In this document: piece after piece, positions 37,353-45,652 of the stretch | Position numbering within the stretch: the stretch's first letter is position 1 | How the letters are laid out: the number at the start of each line of letters is the position of its first letter | Position numbers and translations under genes: made by a program | The notes under the pieces: generated by a model | The model's input: the letters and a program-made list of their open reading frames with translations, nothing else | Database searches by the model: none | Told to the model about the DNA's origin: nothing | NCBI RefSeq assembly: GCF_026015625.1 | Contig: NZ_JAPDVG010000001.1 | Location: 2,559,001-2,623,000, forward strand | Direction: 5' to 3' | DNA from: Segatella copri | GTDB taxonomy: Bacteria > Bacteroidota > Bacteroidia > Bacteroidales > Bacteroidaceae | DNA: 64,000 bases

Positions 37353-37386
37353 GCCCCCGTTCCAGGCGATTCCATCGCCTGTCCCC
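37353..37386. repeat. GC-rich intergenic palindrome, copy 3
   Basis: CCCCCGTTCC, then AGGCGATTCCATCGCCT, then GTCCCCC. Nearly identical to copy 1. It fills the 86-bp gap between two acyltransferase genes. Confidence 0.75.
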
Positions 37387-37413
37387 CATAATAAACAAAA
37401 AAGAAATACCAGC

Positions 37414-38424
37414 ATGAATTGGAAGATAAAAGATATAGAACTGGCGAATATCAGCCGGTTTCGCGGCGAGTTGATGGGAGCAGCCATGCTGTTCATCATC
37501 CTCTTTCATGTGGCATTGCCTAGAGAAGATGCCTTTTTCGGGCTTCGCAGAATGGGCAATGTCGGTGTAGACATGTTCCTCTTTCTCAGCGGAATAGGTC
37601 TCTGGTTCTCGTGGATGAAGAATCCTTCTGCCAAGCATTTCTTCATCCGCCGTTATCTGCGCATCTACCCTACCTGGCTCATCATAGCCTGCCTCTTCTA
37701 TATCCCAGCTTTCCAGGGCGGAAGCACCTGGAACTGGATCTATCTCTTTGGCGAGATAACCATCAACTGGGGCTTCTGGCTGCATGATGAGCTCAACTTC
37801 TGGTACATCCCGGCTACGATGATGCTCTATCTCTTTGCCCCTGCCTATATGGAACTCATCAGGCGCCATCCTATCTACCGCTGGCTGCCGGTGGTGATGA
37901 TCATGTGGTGCATCCTGGTACAATATGTTACCCCGATACATCAGGCTGTAGGACACCTGGAGATTTTCTGGAGCCGCGTGCCTATCTTCTTCATCGGCAT
38001 CAACATGGGTGAGATGGTAAGACAGAAACAGACGCTCGACGGCGCTTCGATATGGATGATATGGCTCATGTTCCTGATGACGCTGCTGGCGAGCATCTTC
38101 CTGGAACAGGAGAAGCACGGCATGTTTCCGCTCTTCCTCGAACGCATGCTCTATATCCCGCTTACCATCACCAGCATCCTGCTGCTGAACCGCATCTTCC
38201 GCCGCACCCCGAGCTGGTTTAACAAGGGGTTCATGTTTGTGGGAGCGCTGAGTCTGGAGTGTTATCTGCTCCATATCCACTTCGTGCTGAAATACCTAGA
38301 ACCGCATCACTTGGGCTATTGGCCAACCTTCTTCATCTGCATAGGCATCACCCTGCCTGCAGCATGGATTCTGAGCAAGATAGCCGGATGGATTTCTAAA
38401 GAGTTAGCTAAGTTTATCAAGTAA
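37414..38424 (+). CDS. Acyltransferase family 3 membrane protein
   Basis: Second acyltransferase-3 protein, 336 aa from the ATG at 37414 (MNWKIKDIELANISRFRGE). The frame is open further upstream, but that part overlaps the previous gene and the palindrome. Conserved parts: LMGAAMLFIILFHVALP (His) and NVGVDMFLFLSGIGLWFSW, then FIRRYLRIYPTWL. About ten membrane helices. Only distantly similar to the preceding acyltransferase. UbiA follows after 35 bp. Confidence 0.9.
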   Translation: MNWKIKDIELANISRFRGELMGAAMLFIILFHVALPREDAFFGLRRMGNVGVDMFLFLSGIGLWFSWMKNPSAKHFFIRRYLRIYPTWLIIACLFYIPAFQGGSTWNWIYLFGEITINWGFWLHDELNFWYIPATMMLYLFAPAYMELIRRHPIYRWLPVVMIMWCILVQYVTPIHQAVGHLEIFWSRVPIFFIGINMGEMVRQKQTLDGASIWMIWLMFLMTLLASIFLEQEKHGMFPLFLERMLYIPLTITSILLLNRIFRRTPSWFNKGFMFVGALSLECYLLHIHFVLKYLEPHHLGYWPTFFICIGITLPAAWILSKIAGWISKELAKFIK

Positions 38425-38459
38425 AAAGGAATTTATTTATTAAGAAAAATAGGAGTTTT

Positions 38460-39365
38460 ATGAACGAGAATAAATTGGAAGACAGTAAAGGTTTTGCTGC
38501 GCTGCTGCGACTGGTTCGCCCGAAGCAATGGATCAAGAATGGCTTTATCTTCTTACCGCTGTTCTTTGGCGGCGCCCTGTTGCATACAGATGCTCTGCTG
38601 GCGGGTCTGATTACTTTCTTCGCCTACAGTTTTGCCGCATCGAGCATCTATTGTTTCAACGACATCTATGATGTGGAGGCCGACCGCCGCCACCCGGTCA
38701 AGTGTCATCGTCCGATAGCATCGGGAGCGGTCAGCATCAAGCAGGCATACGGACTGATGTTCCTGATGTTTGCCCTCTCTATGGGTGTATGCAGCCTGCT
38801 CGGATCATGTGAGACGATGGGAATCATCATCTTCTATTGGCTTCTGAATCTCGGCTACTGCGCCAAATTCAAGCAATATGCCATCATCGATGTGTGTATC
38901 GTGGCATTCGGTTTCGTACTCCGTCTGCTGGCAGGTGGTGTAGCTACGGGCATCGTACTCAGTAAGTGGATTGTGCTGATGACCTTCCTCATCACCCTCT
39001 TCATGAGTTTTGCCAAGCGCCGCGATGATGTGCTGCGCATGGAGAAGACGGGCGAGGCTCCCCGCAAGAATACCATCCGCTACAACCTCACTTTCATCAA
39101 CCAGGCTATTACGATTACGGCTTCCGTAACCCTGGTATGTTACATCATGTATACGGTGAGTCCGGAGGTTATCGAGAATTTCCATACCGAGAATCTCTAT
39201 CTTACGAGTGTCTTTGTGCTGGTTGGTTTGCTGAGATACATCCAGATTGCTGTGGTAGACCAGAAGAGTGGTGACCCTACGAAGATTATCCTGCGCGACC
39301 GCATCACCCAGTTTATCGTGCTTGCCTGGTTGCTCTCCTTCCTGATCCTTATTTATATCGTATAA
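38460..39365 (+). CDS. UbiA-family prenyltransferase, decaprenyl-phosphate phosphoribosyltransferase-like
   Basis: Membrane prenyltransferase of 301 aa with about nine helices. The first Asp-rich motif is NDIYDVEADRRHPVK (about 67-81) followed by RPIASGAV; the second includes FAKRRDDVLRME. The pattern NDxxDxxxDxxHPxKxxRPIASG is that of mycobacterial Rv3806c, which joins PRPP to decaprenyl phosphate, rather than of ubiquinone or haem enzymes. A HAD phosphatase gene starts 4 bp later and could remove the 5-phosphate. A GtrA protein and glycan genes are nearby. I infer synthesis of a polyprenyl-phospho-pentose donor; UbiA substrate calls from sequence alone are uncertain. Confidence 0.85.
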   Translation: MNENKLEDSKGFAALLRLVRPKQWIKNGFIFLPLFFGGALLHTDALLAGLITFFAYSFAASSIYCFNDIYDVEADRRHPVKCHRPIASGAVSIKQAYGLMFLMFALSMGVCSLLGSCETMGIIIFYWLLNLGYCAKFKQYAIIDVCIVAFGFVLRLLAGGVATGIVLSKWIVLMTFLITLFMSFAKRRDDVLRMEKTGEAPRKNTIRYNLTFINQAITITASVTLVCYIMYTVSPEVIENFHTENLYLTSVFVLVGLLRYIQIAVVDQKSGDPTKIILRDRITQFIVLAWLLSFLILIYIV

Positions 39366-39369
39366 GAAA

Positions 39370-40014
39370 ATGAAGAAAAAATTATATTGTTTCGATTTCG
39401 ACGGAACGCTGACAACAAGCGATACCCTGCTGGAATTCATCAGATATGCCAAGGGTACCGGTCGTTTTCTGATGGTTTTCCTGATGTACAGTCCGCTCCT
39501 GGTGCTGATGAAGCTGCATCTCTTTCCCAACTGGAAGGCGAAGCAACTCATCTTTGCCCATCTTTTTGCCGGCATGCGTATCGAGAAGTTTGATGCGCTC
39601 TGCCGCGATTTTGCCGAAGAATACCAGCATCTGTTACGCCCCAAAGGTGTTACGCTGGTACACGAAGCCCTGGTTGCAGGTGCTCAGGTTTTCATCGTGA
39701 GTGCCAGCATCGACAATTGGGTCCGCCCGTTCTTTAAAGTTCGCGGCCTGGATGGAGTCAGGGTTTTAGGCACCCAGATAGAAGTGATTGACGGCAGACT
39801 TACCGGCAAGTTCAAGAGCAACAACTGCTATGGCGAGGAAAAGGTGCATCGCATCTGCGAGGCACTGACCACCACAACCGCCAATGCCTACAGTACCCCC
39901 TCATTATCTTTCGACCGCACGCAATATGATATTGAGGCATTTGGCGACAGCCGAGGCGACAAGGAGATGCTCGCCTTCGCCGATAAAGGACATTACAAGC
40001 CCTTTAGAATCTAG
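39370..40014 (+). CDS. HAD-superfamily phosphatase (HAD-IB type)
   Basis: Cytoplasmic or membrane-associated phosphatase, 214 aa. HAD motif I is DFDGTLTTSD (nucleophile Asp8), motif II SAS (near 116-118), motif IV FGDSRGDKEML. A hydrophobic stretch (FLMVFLMYSPLLVLMKLHLF) in the cap suggests membrane contact. Coupled to the UbiA gene (4-bp gap), so a polyprenyl-phospho-pentose 5-phosphate is a plausible substrate. Phosphoserine phosphatase-like activity is the alternative. Confidence 0.88.
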   Translation: MKKKLYCFDFDGTLTTSDTLLEFIRYAKGTGRFLMVFLMYSPLLVLMKLHLFPNWKAKQLIFAHLFAGMRIEKFDALCRDFAEEYQHLLRPKGVTLVHEALVAGAQVFIVSASIDNWVRPFFKVRGLDGVRVLGTQIEVIDGRLTGKFKSNNCYGEEKVHRICEALTTTTANAYSTPSLSFDRTQYDIEAFGDSRGDKEMLAFADKGHYKPFRI

Positions 40015-40042
40015 AAACGAGCCTGTATCTTGCCAACTACCC

Positions 40043-40150
40043 ATGTACGGCGAAACGCCGTATCAAGTATACGCGAGCCCGCTAGGCGTTAGGGAGATAC
40101 GCCTAGCGGGCTTGCGTTTCTAATAGAACGCCTAACGGACTCGCGTATCT
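40043..40150. repeat. Palindromic intergenic repeats with CTAGGCGT core
   Basis: A small hairpin TACGGCG/CGCCGTA (40045-40061) is followed by a long one: arms at 40073-40089 and 40099-40115, 17 bp with one mismatch, core GCCCGCTAGGCGT. A further half copy lies at 40128-40145. Related arms occur at 40811-40871 and 61774-61797. The long hairpin may also end the UbiA-HAD transcript. Confidence 0.7.
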
Positions 40151-40413
40151 AATAGAATACCCTCATTTTTTTAGTTTAAAATCTGTTTTATCCCTCACAT
40201 TCATCACGTTTTCTGTTTTTAAAAACTTTAACTATTTGATAATGAGGATATTATCTCTTTTACTTAGCGTGACAGATTGACAAAAAGTTTACAATATCCA
40301 TCACGCTATCCATCACGCCATTCAAGTGTCTGTATGTCAATATATCAAGATGTGTAAGAGATGCAAATCGTGATGGATGATAGATAATTACATAAAATTT
40401 GTTCATATAAAGG

Positions 40414-40710
40414 CTGCATCGGGTTACAAATATGGCTGCGTCGGGTTACGAATATGGCTGCATCGGGTTACGAATATGACTGCGTCGGGTTACGAATATG
40501 GCTGCATCGGGTTACGAATATGACTGCATCGGGTTACGAATATGACAGCGTAGGCTAACGGAGACGTATCTGTAAGCTTATCGAGACGTCTGCATCAGCT
40601 AACTGAGACGTCTGAACTCGCTGACTGAACCACTTGAGTTGCTTGACTGAACCACTTGAGCTAGCTGACTGAACCACTTGAGCTAGCTGACTGAACCACT
40701 TGAGTATTCT
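40414..40710. repeat. 22-bp periodic tandem array, 13 units plus a partial one
   Basis: Thirteen back-to-back units of exactly 22 bp (40414-40699), then a half unit. Units 1-6 are of the type CTGCATCGGGTTACGAATAT-GG, units 7-9 of the type CTGCATCAGCTAACTGAGAC-GT, and units 10-13 of the type TTGAGCTAGCTGACTGAACC-AC. Aligned, T11, A13 and A17 are the same in all units, and G9 and C14 in 12 of 13. All frames contain stops, and there are no spacers, so it is neither coding nor CRISPR. Function unknown. Confidence 0.85.
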
Positions 40711-40784
40711 TCTTCATGTGCTTGCGTGCAACCATAGAAACTTTTTCTGTAACTTTTGGTTCAAGTACGGGCTGAAGGTCCACA

Positions 40785-40871
40785 AGAGGGTGTGTCATAA
40801 ATCAACAGCTCGTAAGTCCGTTAGGCGTTCCTGCGGATTTGCATATCACACTAACGCCTAGCGGACTTGCG
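40785..40871. repeat. Long palindrome and terminator-like remnant
   Basis: AGAGGGTGTGTCATAAAT (40785-40802) repeats half of the terminator at 26005-26050. Next to it, arms at 40811-40829 and 40853-40871 (19 bp, two mismatches, core TAGGCGTT) form a hairpin related to 40071-40117. The remaining parts of the 894-bp gap 40015-40908 show no gene. Confidence 0.65.
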
Positions 40872-40908
40872 AACCTGTATTACGGACTTACGACACTGCA
40901 CCATTTGT

Positions 40909-42330
40909 TTATACGAACAGGTCGTCCATTGTGATTTGTACTTGAGCCAAGGCTGCATACTGTGTAAGGCGCACGCCAAAAGTAGTAATCATCGTTGGGA
41001 TAATGCCACTTTTTATTCCTGTTTCTGCCACGAAATCAGCCATACGATTACGAATGCGCATATCCTCCTCCTTAGTGATCGTGTAAGGCATCTGCGAATA
41101 CTTGATTTCACATAGATTCACGAGATTATCGGCACGTTCTATCAGTAAGTCGATTTGCGCAGCTGGCTTTGAAACCTTACTTCGCCAAGAATAATACTCG
41201 GTATGGATTTGGTCTATCCCCAAGAAATGCTTGATTTGAGGAATATGCAACATGCAAACTCGCTCAAAAGCCAAGCCATACCAAGTATTTTGACGAGGTT
41301 TTCCCATCAAGTGAGTCCAATATTCCGTGTCCGTCGTACCAGGATGGCAAAACGTCATATAAAATAATGTATAGAGGTCGGTGAGCTGAAAGATTTGATC
41401 TTTCTGCTTTATCTTCTTATCTCTGGTATTATACCCTCTTACGAAATCGCAATTTATCAATTCACTAAGAACCTTTGTCAAAGTTCCACCCGATTTCAGC
41501 TTCAATTTCTCCATGATTTCCTTTCGGGTCATACCTTGTCTGCATGAGGCAAGTACCTCTATGACACGCATATAGGACTCAGAATTTCTAAACAAGGACG
41601 AATATAGTCTTCCATATTCTCGCTTCAGTTCAGCGTGGGATGAGAAAAACAATCTGTCGACATTCCCTTCCACACCTTGCTTTTTATCCAACAAACTGAG
41701 ATAATAAGGCACCCCACCAAGGATGCTATATATCTGAAGGATAGAAATGCGAGTCCATGAGAATCCATAAGCTTGCAGCATCAGTTCCGTCTCACGAAGA
41801 GTAAAAGGAGCAAGATACATCTCGTGCGTTATCCTATTATGAAGCCCACCATGACTATCTATCAGATTGGCTATCATCCACGACGTGGCACTGCCACAAA
41901 CGATAAGCATGATTTCACTTTGGTAAGCTGCCCATCCGTTCCAAAAGTGCTCAAAAGCCTGTTGGAAACCAGATTTCGGCGTATCCAAGCATGGTAGTTC
42001 ATCGATAAAAACAACGAGTCGTTCTCCTTTCATTTTTGCCTTTAACAACTGTTTTAATGCCTCAAAAGCCTCTGTCCAATTCGCAGGAATAGGCTGTTTG
42101 GAATCTCCATATTCCCTCAGCGCAAACCCGAAATTAGAGAGTTGCGCCTCAGCTGGTGCCTCTATAGACCCAGACATATCAAAGGCAAACTTATCACGGA
42201 AGAGATTTCTCACAAGATAAGTCTTGCCGATACGACGCCTGCCATATACAGCCACAAACTCAGCTTTGCCAGAATGATAATATTCTGTCAACAGCTCGAT
42301 TTCTTTCTTTCGTCCGATAATTTGCTCCAT
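40909..42330 (-). CDS. AAA ATPase with C-terminal nuclease-like (DUF234) domain
   Basis: 473-aa protein from the ATG at 42330 (MEQIIGRKKEIELLTEYY); the longer frame adds 25 residues read from the promoter region. Walker A VYGRRRIGKTYL, Walker B LVVFIDELP, a central winged-helix part (GMTRKEIMEKLKLKSGGTL), and a C-terminal PD-(D/E)xK-like segment QIDLLIERADNLVNLCEIKYS. This family is common and often multi-copy in Bacteroidetes and archaea; its role is unknown, and mobile or defence links have been suggested for relatives. It is a lone minus-strand gene in a plus-strand glycan region, flanked by repeats on both sides, which suggests insertion. Confidence 0.88.
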   Translation of the reverse strand: MEQIIGRKKEIELLTEYYHSGKAEFVAVYGRRRIGKTYLVRNLFRDKFAFDMSGSIEAPAEAQLSNFGFALREYGDSKQPIPANWTEAFEALKQLLKAKMKGERLVVFIDELPCLDTPKSGFQQAFEHFWNGWAAYQSEIMLIVCGSATSWMIANLIDSHGGLHNRITHEMYLAPFTLRETELMLQAYGFSWTRISILQIYSILGGVPYYLSLLDKKQGVEGNVDRLFFSSHAELKREYGRLYSSLFRNSESYMRVIEVLASCRQGMTRKEIMEKLKLKSGGTLTKVLSELINCDFVRGYNTRDKKIKQKDQIFQLTDLYTLFYMTFCHPGTTDTEYWTHLMGKPRQNTWYGLAFERVCMLHIPQIKHFLGIDQIHTEYYSWRSKVSKPAAQIDLLIERADNLVNLCEIKYSQMPYTITKEEDMRIRNRMADFVAETGIKSGIIPTMITTFGVRLTQYAALAQVQITMDDLFV

Positions 42331-42392
42331 ACCTTTTAAATCTAACTTTAATGATGGTGCAAATATAAGATAATTATCCGAGAAAAACAAGG

Positions 42393-42491
42393 ATTCTATA
42401 GCCAAATCGATGAATTTTAACTCGATTTGGCTAAAGAATAGGTTATATTATAGCCAAATCGAGTAATTTTCCTTCGATTTGGCTATAGAAT
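42393..42491. repeat. 99-bp inverted-repeat element upstream of the ATPase
   Basis: Outer arms are a perfect 18-bp inverted repeat (ATTCTATAGCCAAATCGA at 42393-42410 and its complement at 42474-42491). Inside are two more copies of the core TAGCCAAATCGA or its complement (42422-42433 and 42451-42462), so the core appears four times in alternating orientation. It could be an operator cluster for the ATPase gene or a small non-autonomous mobile element. Confidence 0.75.
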
Positions 42492-42615
42492 GCCTTGTAG
42501 ATTGCTATTATCCCCTTGGGCTAAGAGCTTTTGAGCTTTCAGCCCGTGCCGTACAGTTCTTTAAGACTTACACAGGCAAGATTTTGAGAATTTGGGGGAT
42601 TTTAGGCAAAAAGAT

Positions 42616-42646
42616 TTTGAGGAAAAGAATATTTTATGTATATTTG
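42616..42646 (+). promoter_or_regulatory. Promoter of the acyltransferase at 42693
   Basis: TTTG (42616-42619), 19 bp, TATATTTG (42639-42646): full Bacteroidota consensus. The leader is about 42 nt. Confidence 0.75.
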
Positions 42647-42692
42647 CCCCCAATTGTAACATCAACAAGTAAAGATTTTGAATATATTCATT

Positions 42693-43673
42693 ATGAAACA
42701 AAGGAATACAGACATCGACTGGATAAGAGCCATCCTCATTATTCTCATGATATTGATTCATATCGTGAGCTTCGGCAACGCATACCCCCATCTCAAGGCA
42801 GGCATTCTCTCTTTCATGATGCCTACCTTCCTCATCATCACGGGCTATCTCGTGAATATCGAGAAAAGCCCAAAGGAGATGGGAAGATACCTGATGTGTC
42901 TTGCCTTGCCTTATGTCATCATGGTGACAGGATTCTCTGTACTCTCCTATTTCATGCCGGTGAGAGATGGCATCACGGAACTGTCACTCTCTCAGATTTG
43001 TGAGAAGATATTCGTTACTTCCATCGGTCCCTATTGGTTCATCCAGACCATGATTATCTGCGGCATTCTCTATTACGTCAGTTTCAAGGGAGCAACCTGG
43101 GGAACCCTCAGACAGGGAAAAACGACGATGAGCACCACCACAAGCCTCTTCATCTTCGCCACCCTACTCCTGCTCCTGTCCAAGACACCCGCTCTTTCGC
43201 CCAGTGCCGCCACCTATTATTTCATCGGAGCGGTACTCAGACAATGCCATATCGGCTTTGACAGAATTTTCCGTCCTTCACCGGTAGCCCTACTTCTCTG
43301 GCTGCTACTTCTGGGCATGGAAGAATGGTACGACTGGGGCACGCTCGCCATCGTCTTCTCCTGCTGGTGCTGCATTTCATCCCTGATGTGGATACACAGC
43401 CTCATCAACCGCCTACAGGATAATGCCAGCGTTCGAAAGACAGAAGACACCTTATTATATATAGGCCGCAACACGCTGCCCATCTATCTCTTCCACCCTA
43501 TCTTTACGATGGCAGCCAAGTTTTATCATCCCCTCTTTAGTTGGGACAGGAGCGAAATCTGTTTTGCCCTCGTTACCATTTTCATCGCTATAGCCGGAAG
43601 CATCGGCATCGCCAAGATGATGGAGAAGACCCGACTGGCTTATCTCTTCGGAAAAGGAAAGATGCTGAGATAA
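42693..43673 (+). CDS. Acyltransferase family 3 membrane protein
   Basis: Third acyltransferase-3 protein, 326 aa from the ATG at 42693 (MKQRNTDIDWIRAILI); upstream in-frame codons begin with TTG and are unlikely. Conserved features: DIDWIRAILIILMILIHIVSF with the family His, and LSFMMPTFLIITGYLV. Nine to ten membrane segments; C-terminal RNTLPIYLFHPIF motif typical of the family. Probably decorates the glycan made by its neighbours. GtrA follows 94 bp on but with its own promoter. Confidence 0.9.
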   Translation: MKQRNTDIDWIRAILIILMILIHIVSFGNAYPHLKAGILSFMMPTFLIITGYLVNIEKSPKEMGRYLMCLALPYVIMVTGFSVLSYFMPVRDGITELSLSQICEKIFVTSIGPYWFIQTMIICGILYYVSFKGATWGTLRQGKTTMSTTTSLFIFATLLLLLSKTPALSPSAATYYFIGAVLRQCHIGFDRIFRPSPVALLLWLLLLGMEEWYDWGTLAIVFSCWCCISSLMWIHSLINRLQDNASVRKTEDTLLYIGRNTLPIYLFHPIFTMAAKFYHPLFSWDRSEICFALVTIFIAIAGSIGIAKMMEKTRLAYLFGKGKMLR

Positions 43674-43704
43674 AAGATGCTGAGATAAATAATACCACGA
43701 TATA

Positions 43705-43736
43705 TTTGGTAATTTGGAGATTTTGAAGTACTTTTG
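43705..43736 (+). promoter_or_regulatory. Promoter of the gtrA-DUF6080-like operon
   Basis: TTTG (43705-43708), 20 bp, TACTTTTG (43729-43736). An ATG occurs 4 bp after the -7 box (43741) and another at 43768. Confidence 0.7.
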
Positions 43737-43767
43737 CAACATGAATATCAAGAACAAGATAAATAAT

Positions 43768-44178
43768 ATGGATGATGCCAAGCGAGAGAAGCTGGGCGAA
43801 GTCATCAGATTCGGAATCGTAGGCGGACTGGCTACGGTACTGCAATATGTCATCTACCTGGCTATGATGCCGGCACTGACCCATTTCATCCCCAACATGG
43901 GCGACCACAGTCTGGCTACTACAGCCAACACCATCGCCTATATCGTGAGTTTCATCTTCAATTTCATCGCCAGTACCCGCTATACCTTCAAGGTAAAGGC
44001 GAATGCCAAACGCGGAGCAGGATTCACCCTCTCCCACATCGTCAACTACTCGATGCAGACCCTCTGCCTCAACCTCTTCGTAGGCTTGGGTCTAGCCAAA
44101 CAGCTGGCTATGATACCCACCCTCTGCATCTGCATCCCGGTAAACTTCCTCCTGGTAAGGTTCTTCCTGAAGAAATAA
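43768..44178 (+). CDS. GtrA family membrane protein
   Basis: Small membrane protein of 136 aa with four helices (IRFGIVGGLATVLQYVIYLA, ANTIAYIVSFIFNFIASTRYTF and two more). The family includes flippase-like or anchoring proteins for polyprenyl-phosphate sugars (Salmonella GtrA; mycobacterial Rv3789). I chose the ATG at 43768 because the upstream ATG at 43741 would begin at the transcription start; if that one is used, the protein has nine more residues and the message is leaderless. It is 31 bp ahead of a multi-membrane protein likely to use the same lipid-linked sugar. Confidence 0.88.
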   Translation: MDDAKREKLGEVIRFGIVGGLATVLQYVIYLAMMPALTHFIPNMGDHSLATTANTIAYIVSFIFNFIASTRYTFKVKANAKRGAGFTLSHIVNYSMQTLCLNLFVGLGLAKQLAMIPTLCICIPVNFLLVRFFLKK

Positions 44179-44209
44179 GGGGATTCCCAAAACACGATAA
44201 AAGAAAGAT

Positions 44210-45649
44210 ATGAAAAAGATATTCGATATTTTTAAAATCAAGAAAGAGGAAAGAGTTTCAGCACTCGTCGCACTCATCATAGCATGTGCCCTCAATGCCC
44301 TGACTGTCATCAAATACCACAGCCAGTTCTCGCAGATTACAGATAATTATCACAAACTCTTTGTCAAGACCTTCCATGTGGCAGGTTTCGACCCGCTTAC
44401 CTATAGCATCGTATCTCACTGGGACACAGAATATAACGTATACCGCCACCCACTGCTGGCGTTCTTCATGTATATCCCGAATCAGATAAATCAAGGATTG
44501 ATAATGCTTACCGGCATCAACTGCGTTCAGTTTGTCGTGGGAGCTATCCTGGTGTTCTGCGCCTTCTATTCCTTCATTTTTCTTTACCGTATATTCAGAG
44601 AAGTGATTGGTACAGAGCGCTTTGATGCCAACCTGCTCTCTGCCTTCTATTTCTCTTTCGCCTATGTGATGGTTTCAGCGATGGTACCCGACCATTTCAT
44701 TATGTCGATGATCATACTCCTCTGTACCCTGTATATCACAGGCGTATGCATGAAGAAAGGCAGACAACTTACCATCTGGCAGACTATCCTGCTCTTTGTA
44801 TTTACAGCGGGCGTATCGCTCAACAATGGTCTGAAGACCTATCTTGCCGCCCTTTTCACCAATGGCAGAAAGTTCTTCTGTATCAAATACTTCCTGATAG
44901 GAGTCATCCTTCCTGCCGCACTCATGTGGGCTTTCGCCAGATGGGAATACCGCACCTTCGTATGGCCTAAGGAGATGGCAAGACACGAGGCTAAGATGAA
45001 GAAAAACAAGGAAGCCACAGCCAAGATTTACCAGCAATACCGCGACAGCACTGGCGTGAAAGACTCGGCAAAGGTAGAAGCTGCCGTCAAGAAAATCATC
45101 AAGGATAAAGCGCATGCCAAATATGTTCGCGACCATAAACAGATATGGAACAAGAACACGGGCAAGCCTATCGCCAAGGGCGAATTCATGAACTGGACCG
45201 ACAAGACGACCTCCCGCTCGCAAACTCTGGTCGAGAATTTCTTCGGTGAAAGCATCATGCTGCACCAGCAGAACCTTCTGGGCGATGTATTGCGCAACCG
45301 TCCGGTTATCGTGAAATACCAGTCTGCGGTCAATTATGTGGTAGAGGCATGCATCGTTGTGCTTTTCTTACTTGGCATCCTTGCCGGAAGAAAATCAAAG
45401 TTCCTCTGGCTCACCCTGACATTCTTCCTAATGGATGCTGCCCTCCATATCGGTTTGGGCTTCGGTATCAACGAGGTATATATCATGACTGCCCACTATA
45501 TGTATGCCCTTCCTATCGCCATCGCCTTCCTGGCGCTCAAGGCAAAAGGAAAGAACCTGAAATGGGCCTTCAGAGGATTGATGCTCGCCATCACCCTCTA
45601 TCTGTGGATAAGCAACGGATATCTGCTGGTAGGCTACATGCTAGGATAA
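44210..45649 (+). CDS. Multi-pass membrane protein, GT-C-like (DUF6080-type), copy A
   Basis: 479-aa integral membrane protein with about ten helices and a long charged, soluble insert at about 255-345 (KEMARHEAKMKKNKEATAKI and on). Layout and the early loop with Asp/His residues (FDPLTYSIVSHWDTEYNVYRHPLL) resemble GT-C glycosyltransferases, which use polyprenyl-phosphate sugars outside the membrane. I think the family is DUF6080, but this is a recollection. It is cotranscribed with gtrA. A clear paralogue is at 46720-48090. A transferase role is inferred, not shown. Confidence 0.8.
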   Translation: MKKIFDIFKIKKEERVSALVALIIACALNALTVIKYHSQFSQITDNYHKLFVKTFHVAGFDPLTYSIVSHWDTEYNVYRHPLLAFFMYIPNQINQGLIMLTGINCVQFVVGAILVFCAFYSFIFLYRIFREVIGTERFDANLLSAFYFSFAYVMVSAMVPDHFIMSMIILLCTLYITGVCMKKGRQLTIWQTILLFVFTAGVSLNNGLKTYLAALFTNGRKFFCIKYFLIGVILPAALMWAFARWEYRTFVWPKEMARHEAKMKKNKEATAKIYQQYRDSTGVKDSAKVEAAVKKIIKDKAHAKYVRDHKQIWNKNTGKPIAKGEFMNWTDKTTSRSQTLVENFFGESIMLHQQNLLGDVLRNRPVIVKYQSAVNYVVEACIVVLFLLGILAGRKSKFLWLTLTFFLMDAALHIGLGFGINEVYIMTAHYMYALPIAIAFLALKAKGKNLKWAFRGLMLAITLYLWISNGYLLVGYMLG

Positions 45650-45652
45650 ATA

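Noticed and set aside
40414..40710. CRISPR array
   Set aside because: Units are back to back with no unique spacers, the repeat drifts, and no cas gene is present.
40909..42330. Transposase or integrase of a mobile element
   Set aside because: Motifs are those of an AAA ATPase with a nuclease-like tail; no DDE or tyrosine recombinase residues are seen.
42479..43003. 174-aa plus-strand ORF overlapping the acyltransferase start
   Set aside because: It starts inside the inverted-repeat element and runs out of frame through a clear acyltransferase-3 gene.
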